Source: Fimenecus sp045594645
Lineage (GTDB): Bacteria; Bacillota; Clostridia; Oscillospirales; Acutalibacteraceae
NCBI GenBank assembly: GCA_045594645.1
Contig: JAZNYY010000073.1
Coordinates: forward strand, 1 to 23,919
Length of the DNA stretch: 23,919 nucleotides
Direction of reading: 5' to 3'
Shown here: positions 15,241 through 21,479 of the stretch, piece by piece
Layout of the letters: every line of letters starts with the position of its first letter
Numbering within the stretch: position 1 is the stretch's first letter
Position numbers and translations under genes: made by a program
The notes under the pieces: generated by a model
Database searches by the model: none
Seen by the model: only the letters and a program-made list of their open reading frames with translations
Told to the model about the DNA's origin: nothing

Positions 15241-16600
15241 ATCCGTATATATTTGCAGTGAATGTGGCTATGAAACTCCGCGTTGGCTCGGTCAATGCCC
15301 AAACTGTAATGAATGGAATACATTAAACGAAGAAATCAAAATAATAGTAAAAGAAACTGCGAAAAAGAACTCACTTTTAGGCTCAAACCGTGCGAAAGCT
15401 TATCCTTTGGCAGAAATTAAAGCTGATACAAGCCACAGATACAACACAGGCTTAAAAGAATTAAACCGTGTACTTGGCGGCGGTCTTGTAAAAGGCTCAA
15501 TCGTGCTTTTAAGTGGTGACCCCGGTATTGGTAAATCAACAATTTTGTTGCAGATTTGTGAGTATTTAGGCGACGGACTTAAAATACTTTATGTATCAGG
15601 TGAAGAGTCCGCCCACCAAATTAAGCTTCGTGCTTCAAGACTTAATGTAGCAACCGAAAATCTTTCAATTCTTTGTGAGACTGACGCACAGTATATATGC
15701 GAATATATTTTGAGCGAAAAGCCTGATGTGGTAATTGTAGACTCAATTCAGACAATGGAAATAGGTGAATTGAATTCGTCACCCGGAAGTGTAACGCAGG
15801 TTCGCGAATCAACAAATCTTTTCACAAGAACTGCAAAAGCATCAAACATTCCGATTTTCCTTGTTGGTCATGTCAATAAAGACGGTAATATTGCTGGTCC
15901 AAAGGTGCTTGAACATATTGTTGACTGTGTTCTGTATTTCGAGGGCGACCGCAATACATCTTATCGTATTTTGCGTGCTGTTAAAAATCGTTATGGCTCA
16001 ACAAATGAAATCGGTGTGTTTGAAATGCTCGATAACGGACTTTGTGAGGTTGAAAACCCATCAATGATGCTCATTTCGGGTAAGCCGAGAAATGTGTCGG
16101 GCACCTGTGTTGCGTGTCTTATGGAGGGCTCAAGGCCCATTCTTGCCGAAGTTCAAAGCCTTGTAACACCAAGCGGATTTGGTAATCCTCGCAGAATGGC
16201 AACCGGTATTGATTATAGCCGAATGGCTATGCTTATTGCTGTTCTTGAAAAGCGTTGTGGTTATTTCCTTGGGAATATGGATTGTTACACAAATGTTATC
16301 GGAGGACTTCGTATTGATGAAACCGCGGCAGACTTGTCAATTGCGCTTGCCATAGTTTCAAGCTTAAAAGATGTTGTAGTGCCCGAAAAAACTCTTGCAT
16401 TTGGTGAAATCGGCTTGGCAGGGGAAATCCGTTCAGTAAATAATTGTGAGCAAAGAATTAAAGAAGCATCAAAACTCGGTTTTGAAAAATGTGTTATTCC
16501 ATATCACAACTATACAAAGCTTCCTAAATATTTATTTAATGAAATTGAAATTATTCCTGCAAAAAATATCAGACAAGCATTTGAGGCGATTATGAATTGA
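15224..16600 (+). CDS. radA: DNA repair protein RadA (Sms)
   Basis: RadA is a RecA-related hexameric helicase that promotes branch migration in recombinational repair and transformation. The 458-residue protein has an N-terminal zinc finger (Cys11, Cys14, Cys25, Cys28), Walker A GDPGIGKST at 98-106, the RadA-specific motif K254-N-R-Y-G258, and a C-terminal Lon-protease-like domain (IGGLRIDETAADLSIALAI) without a protease active site. Length is typical. The ribosome binding site CGGAGG is inside the end of the cwlD-like gene. The stop codon overlaps the TTG start of the next gene. Confidence 0.97.
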   Translation: MAQKSKSVYICSECGYETPRWLGQCPNCNEWNTLNEEIKIIVKETAKKNSLLGSNRAKAYPLAEIKADTSHRYNTGLKELNRVLGGGLVKGSIVLLSGDPGIGKSTILLQICEYLGDGLKILYVSGEESAHQIKLRASRLNVATENLSILCETDAQYICEYILSEKPDVVIVDSIQTMEIGELNSSPGSVTQVRESTNLFTRTAKASNIPIFLVGHVNKDGNIAGPKVLEHIVDCVLYFEGDRNTSYRILRAVKNRYGSTNEIGVFEMLDNGLCEVENPSMMLISGKPRNVSGTCVACLMEGSRPILAEVQSLVTPSGFGNPRRMATGIDYSRMAMLIAVLEKRCGYFLGNMDCYTNVIGGLRIDETAADLSIALAIVSSLKDVVVPEKTLAFGEIGLAGEIRSVNNCEQRIKEASKLGFEKCVIPYHNYTKLPKYLFNEIEIIPAKNIRQAFEAIMN

Positions 16601-17352
16601 AAGAAAGATTTATAAAAAATCCGAATCTGCCATCAAACAAAGTAACAACAGTTTTTGTAAATTGTGACGATAATGCCCTAAAAAATGCGTTTGATAAATT
16701 ATCGGTAAAAGTTGTGAGTACGGCACAAAACGAGCTTTTAGAGGCTCCTGTGAGCTATCACGCCGATATTTTGGCAAACCATGTTGGAAAATCTACTTTT
16801 TTAGTGGACAAGCATCAAACAGAACTTTGTAATTTTATAAAAAATAATGGCGGGAAATATGTTTTAATTGATGATGTCAAATCACCATATCCAAATGATT
16901 GCTTACTTAATTTTGCAGATATTGGTGATTATATAATTTGTAATAAATCTATTATGACAAAGGAAATTATTGATTTATTACCGAATAAGCAGATTATTGA
17001 TGTAAATCAAGGTTATTCAAAATGTTCTGTCTGTATTTGTAAATATAACACTATCATAACTGACGATATTTCGATTTGTAATGCAGTTTCACAGTATGAC
17101 AATATAAAATCATTACTTGTTGAAAAGGGGAGAGTACACATCGAAAAATACTGTTATGGGTTTATCGGTGGGTGTTGCGGTCTTGTTGATAAAGATGTTT
17201 TACTTTTTAATGGTGATTTATCAACACATACAGACTTTGACAAAATCAAGAATTTTTTGTATGATAATGGTATAAAATACATTGATATTAAAGGTAAACC
17301 TTTAACAGACATTGGCAGTATTATACCGATTATGGAAAAAGATGGTGATTAG
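16597..17352 (+). CDS. Uncharacterised conserved-looking protein (possible DUF6873-type)
   Basis: The 251-residue product has no membrane helix or signal. It begins with TTG, the only early start in this frame; GAGG lies 10 bases upstream and the start overlaps the radA stop, so translation is probably coupled. Notable segments are NQGYSKCSVCICKYNTIITDD, here best given as NQGYSKCSVC at about residue 145, and the Cys/Gly-rich EKYCYGFIGGCCGLVDKD near residue 190, followed by FNGDLSTHTDFDKI. From memory these resemble a Clostridia family called DUF6873, thought to have a pentein-like (deiminase) fold; if so a Cys of the GGCCG segment could be the nucleophile. That family match is a recollection, not a search result. 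No function can be given. Confidence 0.7.
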   Translation: MKERFIKNPNLPSNKVTTVFVNCDDNALKNAFDKLSVKVVSTAQNELLEAPVSYHADILANHVGKSTFLVDKHQTELCNFIKNNGGKYVLIDDVKSPYPNDCLLNFADIGDYIICNKSIMTKEIIDLLPNKQIIDVNQGYSKCSVCICKYNTIITDDISICNAVSQYDNIKSLLVEKGRVHIEKYCYGFIGGCCGLVDKDVLLFNGDLSTHTDFDKIKNFLYDNGIKYIDIKGKPLTDIGSIIPIMEKDGD

Positions 17353-17353
17353 A

Positions 17354-17542
17354 ATGAAAAAAGGTTATTTAATTGCATATTTAGGCGCGGCGACTACAAT
17401 GGGAATTGTGTTGTCACAAGCAGGCAAAATGACAAAAAAATATGGTCAACCATTGAAAGCAAAGAAAAAAACTTCACCTGAAAAACTCGCCAAAACCGCA
17501 GAAAAAGGTATTGATTTTGTGGCAAAGAAAATCTCAAAATAA
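17354..17542 (+). CDS. Small hypothetical protein with one hydrophobic segment
   Basis: A 62-residue basic protein: a hydrophobic, Gly/Ala-rich segment (GYLIAYLGAATTMGIVLSQA, residues 4-23) is followed by a Lys-rich tail. ATG 17354 is two bases after the previous stop and has GGTGATT upstream; a longer in-frame start at 17312 lies inside the previous gene. It could be a single-pass membrane protein or a small exported peptide. I recognise no family. Confidence 0.6.
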   Translation: MKKGYLIAYLGAATTMGIVLSQAGKMTKKYGQPLKAKKKTSPEKLAKTAEKGIDFVAKKISK

Positions 17543-17550
17543 ATTCTACA

Positions 17551-17576
17551 GGCATCTCTTTTTATATTGAGATGCC
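17551..17576 (+). terminator. Hairpin after the small hypothetical gene, possible weak terminator
   Basis: GGCATCTC (17551-17558) pairs perfectly with GAGATGCC (17569-17576) around a T-rich 10-base loop. The following ACACTTCTTTTT is a poor T run, so termination would be weak; a processing signal is the alternative. Confidence 0.45.
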
Positions 17577-17598
17577 ACACTTCTTTTTGGTGATAATT

Positions 17599-18105
17599 AT
17601 GAAAAAAGTCATTGTTATAGGTTGCCCGGGTTCGGGCAAAACCACCTTTGCTGAAAAACTGCATAAATGTACAGAATTACCGTTGTATTATCTTGATGCG
17701 ATATGGCATAAGCCTGATAAAACGCATATTTCAAGAGAAGAATTTGATGAAAGAATTGCTGACATTTTTGCTACATCTAAATGGATAATTGACGGCAATT
17801 ACAAAAGAACAATAGAAATTAGACTTAAAGAATGTGACACAGTTTTTCTGTTTGATTTACCGACAGAGGTGTGTCTGCAAGGTGCAACCGAAAGAATTGG
17901 CAAGGGTCGTTACGATTTGCCTTGGATAGAAACAGAATTGGACCCTGAATTCAAGCAATTTATTGAGAATTTTTCCGAACAAACTTTACCATATATTTAT
18001 GAATTAATTGACAAATATAAAGCAGAAAAACAAGTGATAATTTTCAAATCAAGAAATGCAGCCGACGAATATATAAAAGATATTGCAAATTTGCGAAACT
18101 GTTGA
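17599..18105 (+). CDS. P-loop nucleoside/adenylate kinase-like protein
   Basis: The 168-residue protein begins with a P-loop, GCPGSGKTT at residues 8-16, then PLYYLDAIWHKPD, a segment typical of the small kinases annotated as adenylate kinase-like or DNA topology modulation protein (FlaR-like). The Arg residues in RIGKGRYDLPW could form a lid. It is too short and divergent for a real adenylate kinase, and the substrate is unknown. I chose ATG 17599, which has GGTGATAA upstream; an earlier in-frame ATG at 17572 falls in the preceding hairpin and lacks a ribosome binding site. The stop is followed closely by a GNAT gene. Confidence 0.75.
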   Translation: MKKVIVIGCPGSGKTTFAEKLHKCTELPLYYLDAIWHKPDKTHISREEFDERIADIFATSKWIIDGNYKRTIEIRLKECDTVFLFDLPTEVCLQGATERIGKGRYDLPWIETELDPEFKQFIENFSEQTLPYIYELIDKYKAEKQVIIFKSRNAADEYIKDIANLRNC

Positions 18106-18122
18106 AGGGAATATATAACAAT

Positions 18123-18593
18123 ATGATTAGAATTGCAGATTTATCTGATGTTACTCCAATTTCAATACTTTATAGAGAACAGTTCAAGGAAATGTCAAAG
18201 CTGATACCCGATTTTATAAAAGAGGGCGACCAAAGTATAGAATTTATCGAAAAAACGATTAACAATGAAGATTCAGACATTATTGTTTATGAGAACGATG
18301 GCAAGGTTTTAGGCTTTATTCTTCTTCAAGCAAAACAAAGACCGGATTTTCAATTTATTGTTTCCGGAAAGCATTGTTTTATTATGGATTTAATTATTAC
18401 TGAAAATCATCGTAGCAAAGGTTTTGGGACTGCTCTTATGAATTCCGCAAAGGATTGGGCAAAAGAGCATAATTGCAATATTGTTACTCTTGATGTTCTT
18501 TCAAATAATCCAAGAGCAATTGCTCTGTACGAGAAGCTTGGCTTTATTCCAAAAGCACAAGAAATGTACTATAAATTTGAAAGTGAGAAATAA
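18123..18593 (+). CDS. GNAT-family N-acetyltransferase
   Basis: The 156-residue protein has the GNAT fold: an N-terminal IRIADLSDVTPISILYREQF, the strand FIMDLIITENHRSKGFG with the acetyl-CoA loop R-S-K-G-F-G, and the C-terminal NNPRAIALYEKLGFIP. It transfers an acetyl group from acetyl-CoA to an unknown amine. ATG 18123 gives the usual GNAT start (MIRIADL); AAGGGA lies 13 bases upstream, which is longer than ideal. A TTG at 18102 is possible but has no ribosome binding site. Confidence 0.88.
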   Translation: MIRIADLSDVTPISILYREQFKEMSKLIPDFIKEGDQSIEFIEKTINNEDSDIIVYENDGKVLGFILLQAKQRPDFQFIVSGKHCFIMDLIITENHRSKGFGTALMNSAKDWAKEHNCNIVTLDVLSNNPRAIALYEKLGFIPKAQEMYYKFESEK

Positions 18594-18595
18594 TA

Positions 18596-19078
18596 ATGCC
18601 ACAACATACGTTTCCGCCTTTATATGATAAAAATTCAAAAGTACTTATTCTTGGTAGTTTTCCGTCTGTAAAATCCCGTGATCAGATGTTCTTTTATGGA
18701 CATCCACAAAACAGATTTTGGAAAGTTGTTTCCTCTGTTGTAGGCGCTGAAACACCTATTACAATTGAAGATAAAAGAAATTTTTTACTCTCAAATAATA
18801 TAGCCTTGTGGGATGTAATTGCTTCCTGTGATATAACCGGTAGTTCTGACAGTTCAATTAAAAATGTTGTTGCAAATGATTTGAGTGAAATCCTTGACAA
18901 TGCCGATATAAAACAAATCTTTGTGAACGGCAAAACCGCCGAGAAATATTATAATAAATACATTCGTGATGTCATCAAAAAAGATGCAGTATGTCTCCCG
19001 TCAACATCACCTGCAAATGCAGGGTGGGGGATTGAACGCTTAATTAGTGAATGGAAAAATATTTCAAAATTTTTATAG
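18596..19078 (+). CDS. Hypoxanthine (deoxyinosine)-DNA glycosylase-like protein, uracil-DNA glycosylase superfamily
   Basis: The 160-residue protein has the layout of the small HDG branch of the uracil-DNA glycosylase superfamily: VLILGSFPSVKSR with the FYGHPQNRFW that follows, the segment ALWDVIASCDITGSSDSSI, and the C-terminal LPSTSPANAGW. HDG enzymes remove hypoxanthine formed by adenine deamination and have weak or no uracil activity. The start is two bases after the GNAT stop, with GTGAG upstream. A mismatch-specific (Mug) glycosylase is the alternative. It is probably cytoplasmic base-excision repair. Confidence 0.82.
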   Translation: MPQHTFPPLYDKNSKVLILGSFPSVKSRDQMFFYGHPQNRFWKVVSSVVGAETPITIEDKRNFLLSNNIALWDVIASCDITGSSDSSIKNVVANDLSEILDNADIKQIFVNGKTAEKYYNKYIRDVIKKDAVCLPSTSPANAGWGIERLISEWKNISKFL

Positions 19079-19127
19079 ACACTTTTAGCGTTTTTCTCGT
19101 CTTATATAGTGGAAGGTGGTAAAAATT

Positions 19128-19808
19128 ATGTTAAAAAATCTTTTTAAAAGAAAACAAGTTATCAATGCTCAACCGGTTTTAGACTTAAGAGATTATACTC
19201 CTGAAGCATTGAAAGGGATAAAATCCATCAATGCAGTTGCGGTGTTGATTTTACCGGAAAATCCTACACCTGAATTTATGGAGATATTTTCTAAAATTCC
19301 TCTTAATGCAGTTGCGTGTCAATTCAATGTAGCAAAAGAAAGAAAGATTGTAACAATAAACGGTGTAAAAAATAGTTCGGATATTTCTCTTCCTGACAAT
19401 TGTTTTGCTATTTTGAATGGTATAATCATACTTGGTAGCACAATTAAGGGCGAGAACATTGAATACGCTCTTAATGGAATTGTTTTAAAGAAAAAAGGAA
19501 TACAAAACGAAGCTAAATGTGTTGCTGAAAACGGTATAGTGTATGAAATGGATTTCGATGAAGATAAAATTAAATTCTTTTCAAATGAAGTTGAGATTGA
19601 CGAAAGCTTTATCAGAAATCTTGAAGTTGGAACACTCGTTGCTGCTGGTAATACAATGACAATTTCTGCAGATGTAACAGAAGAAATTATTGTAAATAAT
19701 GATATTAAATTCTTTGCAGGAAATACAATAAAATGTTGCTCAGAGATTAAGGGCTGTATTCAGGCACGCTCGGTTGTTGGTAATAGAATTGAAGTCATGG
19801 AAAAATAA
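19128..19808 (+). CDS. Unknown protein linked to a sigma factor gene
   Basis: A 226-residue protein with a basic start (LKNLFKRKQ) and no membrane helix. The second half is made of short, valine/isoleucine-rich strands with repeated Gly-Asn turns (AAGNTMTISADV, FAGNTIKCCSEIKG, VVGNRIEV), which looks like a beta-helix or stacked-strand domain. ATG 19128 has AAGGTGG 8 bases upstream; a GTG at 19116 is part of that ribosome binding site. Its stop codon TAA shares one base with the ATG of the following sigma factor gene, so the two are translationally coupled and may work together, for example as sensor or anti-sigma factor, though no known anti-sigma domain is visible. Confidence 0.75.
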   Translation: MLKNLFKRKQVINAQPVLDLRDYTPEALKGIKSINAVAVLILPENPTPEFMEIFSKIPLNAVACQFNVAKERKIVTINGVKNSSDISLPDNCFAILNGIIILGSTIKGENIEYALNGIVLKKKGIQNEAKCVAENGIVYEMDFDEDKIKFFSNEVEIDESFIRNLEVGTLVAAGNTMTISADVTEEIIVNNDIKFFAGNTIKCCSEIKGCIQARSVVGNRIEVMEK

Positions 19809-20263
19809 TGAATAATTTTTCAAACTTTTATGAAGAATACTACTCAGCAGTTTTTAAGTATTTCCGCAAAAGAGTTGGCGAAAACGATGCTGAAGACCTG
19901 ACACAACAAACCTTTGTTAAGCTTTTGACTTGGATTAGCTGTCTTGACCAAATTCGTTCAAAAAAAGCATTAATCTTTAAGGTTGCAAATAGTGTTTTAT
20001 GCGACTATTTGAGAAACAAACAAATAATAGAAAACGCCATTTCTGCTGTTTCATTTGATGAACTGTATAATTATTCTGATAATTACGATTTTACTAACGA
20101 AATTGAGGCTTCATCATACTTAAATATTCTATCTGAACGCGAAAAACGCATTGTTGAGCTTAAAATTGAGGGATATAACAGCACAGAAATCGGTAAAAAG
20201 CTTAATCTATCAGCCTCAACTGTTAGAACATATTTAGAAAAGATAAGAAAAAAACTTAAATAA
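19808..20263 (+). CDS. Small sigma-70 family (ECF-like) RNA polymerase sigma factor
   Basis: The 151-residue protein has sigma region 2 (FYEEYYSAVFKYFRKRVG, then AEDLTQQTFVKLL) and region 4 with a helix-turn-helix (LSEREKRIVELKIEGYNSTE, then IGKKLNLSASTVRTYLEKIR). Regions 1.1 and 3 are missing, as in ECF factors. The length is at the short end for the group (usually 160-200). It probably directs RNA polymerase to a small set of promoters, or acts as a phage- or element-associated regulator, since the prophage begins a few hundred bases downstream. It overlaps the preceding gene by one base and ends at a strong terminator. Confidence 0.88.
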   Translation: MNNFSNFYEEYYSAVFKYFRKRVGENDAEDLTQQTFVKLLTWISCLDQIRSKKALIFKVANSVLCDYLRNKQIIENAISAVSFDELYNYSDNYDFTNEIEASSYLNILSEREKRIVELKIEGYNSTEIGKKLNLSASTVRTYLEKIRKKLK

Positions 20264-20270
20264 TGTTTTT

Positions 20271-20304
20271 ACAGAGTTTGCTTTACAGTAAGCTCTGTTT
20301 TTTA
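20271..20304 (+). terminator. Strong terminator after the sigma factor gene
   Basis: A 12-bp stem (20271-20282 with 20287-20298, core ACAGAG / CTCTGT, two G-U pairs) closes a UUAC tetraloop and is followed by TTTTTT. It marks the end of the last clearly chromosomal transcript. Confidence 0.9.
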
Positions 20305-20329
20305 TTTATAAAAGGGGAGGTGTAGAAAA

Positions 20330-20542
20330 ATGACAGATAACGAAATGATAATACTTTTAAGGCGTTATACTTTGGATTGTGATTCATATTTAAGATTCGA
20401 ATATTCAAATCAATTAAATAATTTTAAGCTTAATAATTTAACAAATCCATTTGATGTTTTAAATTTGTATCGAGCTAAAATAAGATATGAAGCATTCAAA
20501 GAATTCTCGGCTGACATTTATAAAATATTATACAGAATGTAA
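20330..20542 (+). CDS. Small hypothetical protein, homologue of the 21246-21479 gene product
   Basis: A 70-residue protein with a very strong ribosome binding site (GGGGAGGTG, 20314-20322). Its C-terminal half is related to the 77-residue protein encoded on the opposite strand at 21246-21479: over 31 aligned residues 14 are identical, including the shared pattern P-x-D-V-L-x-L-Y-x-A-x-I-x-Y-x-A-x-K. It looks all-helical, without membrane segments. It lies between the sigma factor terminator and the prophage genes, facing them. It could be an element gene, a relic of an earlier insertion, or a host gene related to a phage gene. Function unknown. Confidence 0.7.
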   Translation: MTDNEMIILLRRYTLDCDSYLRFEYSNQLNNFKLNNLTNPFDVLNLYRAKIRYEAFKEFSADIYKILYRM

Positions 20543-20584
20543 TAATAATTATTTCTGTTAAAAAAGAAAGGAGGTGATGGCCTA

Positions 20585-20625
20585 ATTGTTGAAAACCCAG
20601 ACTTTTTGTTTATATTGTTGAAAAC
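20585..20625. repeat. 12-bp direct repeat, 29 bases apart
   Basis: ATTGTTGAAAAC occurs at 20585-20596 and again at 20614-20625 in the same orientation. In the possible small ORF the copies fall in different frames, so this is a DNA-level repeat, not a repeated peptide. It may be an att-related or protein-binding repeat at the edge of the prophage. Confidence 0.6.
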
Positions 20626-20674
20626 TTTAGATATAATTATACAAAATAAATATTTTGTATCAAAAAGGGGATAA
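20585..20674 (+). CDS. Possible 29-residue peptide with an ATT start (doubtful)
   Basis: A nearly perfect ribosome binding site AAAGGAGGTGA (20567-20577) is followed by no ATG-started ORF longer than two codons. The frame that begins at ATT 20585 reads VENPDFLFILLKTLDIIIQN after the first codon, an amphipathic peptide that looks like a real small protein, and ends at 20674. A TTG start one base later gives only 11 residues. ATT starts are rare, so either this is an unusual start, a frameshifted relic, or the ribosome site is fortuitous. Confidence 0.3.
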   Translation: MVENPDFLFILLKTLDIIIQNKYFVSKRG

Positions 20675-20700
20675 AAATAACGAAAAATTGATACAAAATA
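20636..20700. repeat. Nested inverted repeats at the prophage edge, possible recombination or operator site
   Basis: ATACAAAATA (20639-20648) and TATTTTGTAT (20651-20660) form a perfect 10-bp inverted repeat with a 2-base centre. The second arm extended, TATTTTGTATCAA (20651-20663), recurs inverted as TTGATACAAAATA at 20688-20700. The first pair can be read as two 11-base arms (20636-20646 and 20653-20663) around a 6-base centre, the layout of a dif/Xer site, but the arm sequences match the known Firmicute dif only weakly. Confidence 0.55.
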
Positions 20701-20709
20701 CGGGAAATA

Positions 20710-20916
20710 TCATTCACTTTGGTTTTCTTCAGCTTTTGGGCTATCACTTCCTGATATAAGCAAATTAATTTGTTCACCAGAAAAGCAATTTTTTAAATAA
20801 TCTAATACCATTACTTGAACATAATCATCAGAACCACTAATAATTCTTTTAGCATCAATTAATAAGCCTTCCGATGATAACATAACTTTTAAATCTAAAA
20901 TTAAATTATCACTCAT
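20710..20916 (-). CDS. Small acidic hypothetical protein of the prophage
   Basis: A 68-residue soluble-looking protein (MSDNLILDLKVMLSSEGLL at the start, an acidic KAEENQSE tail). ATG 20916 has AAGGAG 8 bases upstream, which overlaps the end of the preceding 36-residue gene; longer in-frame starts lack a ribosome binding site. It is the last gene of the leftward operon. In filamentous phages a small soluble protein near rep is often the single-stranded DNA-binding protein, but nothing in this sequence shows an OB fold, so no function is assigned. Confidence 0.65.
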   Translation of the reverse strand: MSDNLILDLKVMLSSEGLLIDAKRIISGSDDYVQVMVLDYLKNCFSGEQINLLISGSDSPKAEENQSE

Positions 20917-20920
20917 AATA

Positions 20921-21031
20921 TTACTCCTTATTCTTAAGCTCGTAAGCTTCGCAGTCTTCTTTACATTCATCAGAATACTCACAGCTTATGCAGAGTTCAT
21001 TCTGATTGTCATAATAGTTCGGACATAACAT
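20921..21031 (-). CDS. 36-residue cysteine-rich mini-protein
   Basis: A very small gene: ATG 21031 with AAGGAG upstream and stop at 20921, overlapping the ribosome site of the next gene. The peptide begins MLCPNYYDNQ and has five cysteines (3, 14, 17, 23, 27), with C-I-S-C-x5-C-x3-C spacing, and an acidic/Lys tail. This could be a small zinc-binding fold, as in some phage DNA-binding or regulator mini-proteins. Not recognised as any family. Confidence 0.55.
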   Translation of the reverse strand: MLCPNYYDNQNELCISCEYSDECKEDCEAYELKNKE

Positions 21032-21035
21032 AAAA

Positions 21036-21212
21036 TCACTCCTTAAATGAATCAATAATCATTTTAATCATTTTTGGTAATTTAAATAACATAAGAACTG
21101 CAGTTATGCAAAAAACTACAAAAAGTAAATTAATAAACCATTCTGGCAAACTATAACCCATTGCAGCAAGACCAGCCAAAGCTGCAACGGCTGCATTCAA
21201 TGTAGTATTCAT
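21036..21212 (-). CDS. 58-residue membrane protein of the prophage
   Basis: A small gene with ribosome binding site AAAGGAGA 7 bases before ATG 21212. The product has an Ala/Gly-rich N-terminus (LNAAVAALAGLAAMGYSL), a strong membrane helix (WFINLLFVVFCITAVLMLF) and a basic, amphipathic C-terminus (KLPKMIKMIIDSFKE). The order of an alanine-rich part, a membrane helix and a basic tail is the architecture of filamentous phage coat proteins, so a major or minor coat protein is possible; a holin-like or other small membrane protein is the alternative. It lies 5 bases upstream of the Cys-rich gene. Confidence 0.6.
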   Translation of the reverse strand: MNTTLNAAVAALAGLAAMGYSLPEWFINLLFVVFCITAVLMLFKLPKMIKMIIDSFKE

Positions 21213-21228
21213 AAATATTCTCCTTTAT

Positions 21229-21245
21229 TGTGAAACGGTTTCACA
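21229..21245. promoter_or_regulatory. 17-base perfect palindrome in front of the 58-residue membrane protein gene
   Basis: TGTGAAACGGTTTCACA is a perfect inverted repeat of 8 bases with one central base, sitting between the stop codon of the 21246-21479 gene and the ribosome binding site of the next gene (minus strand). It could be an operator or, in RNA or single-stranded phage DNA, a small hairpin. There is no T run, so it is not an intrinsic terminator. Confidence 0.5.
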
Positions 21246-21479
21246 TTATTTACTACCATAATTATGTATAATTTGCTCTAAATCTCTTGCAAGACGTTTT
21301 ACTGCGTTATATTCAATTTGAGCCTTATACAACTTTAAAACATCTTCTGGGTCAGCCAGGCAATGTTTAATCATACTATTCTGAATATCAATAAGATTGT
21401 TTTTATAATACGATTCAATCATGTATGAATATCTGATAACAAGCTGTATTTTTTCTTCCTCAGGTGATAATTTACTCAT
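21246..21479 (-). CDS. Small hypothetical protein after rep, homologue of the 20330-20542 gene product
   Basis: A 77-residue, probably helical protein. ATG 21479 has AGGGGAG 8 bases upstream and overlaps the rep stop codon region by 8 bases, giving likely translational coupling; a longer in-frame start lies further inside rep. The segment from about residue 41 shares the P-x-D-V-L-x-L-Y-x-A pattern with the plus-strand protein at 20330-20542. Its place directly after rep suggests a role in replication or copy control (inference only). Confidence 0.75.
   Translation of the reverse strand: MSKLSPEEEKIQLVIRYSYMIESYYKNNLIDIQNSMIKHCLADPEDVLKLYKAQIEYNAVKRLARDLEQIIHNYGSK

Noticed and set aside
21229..21245. 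Catabolite-control (cre) site
   Set aside because: The palindrome has an odd centre and 13-base core (TGAAACGGTTTCA), whereas cre sites have an even 14-base core with central CG.
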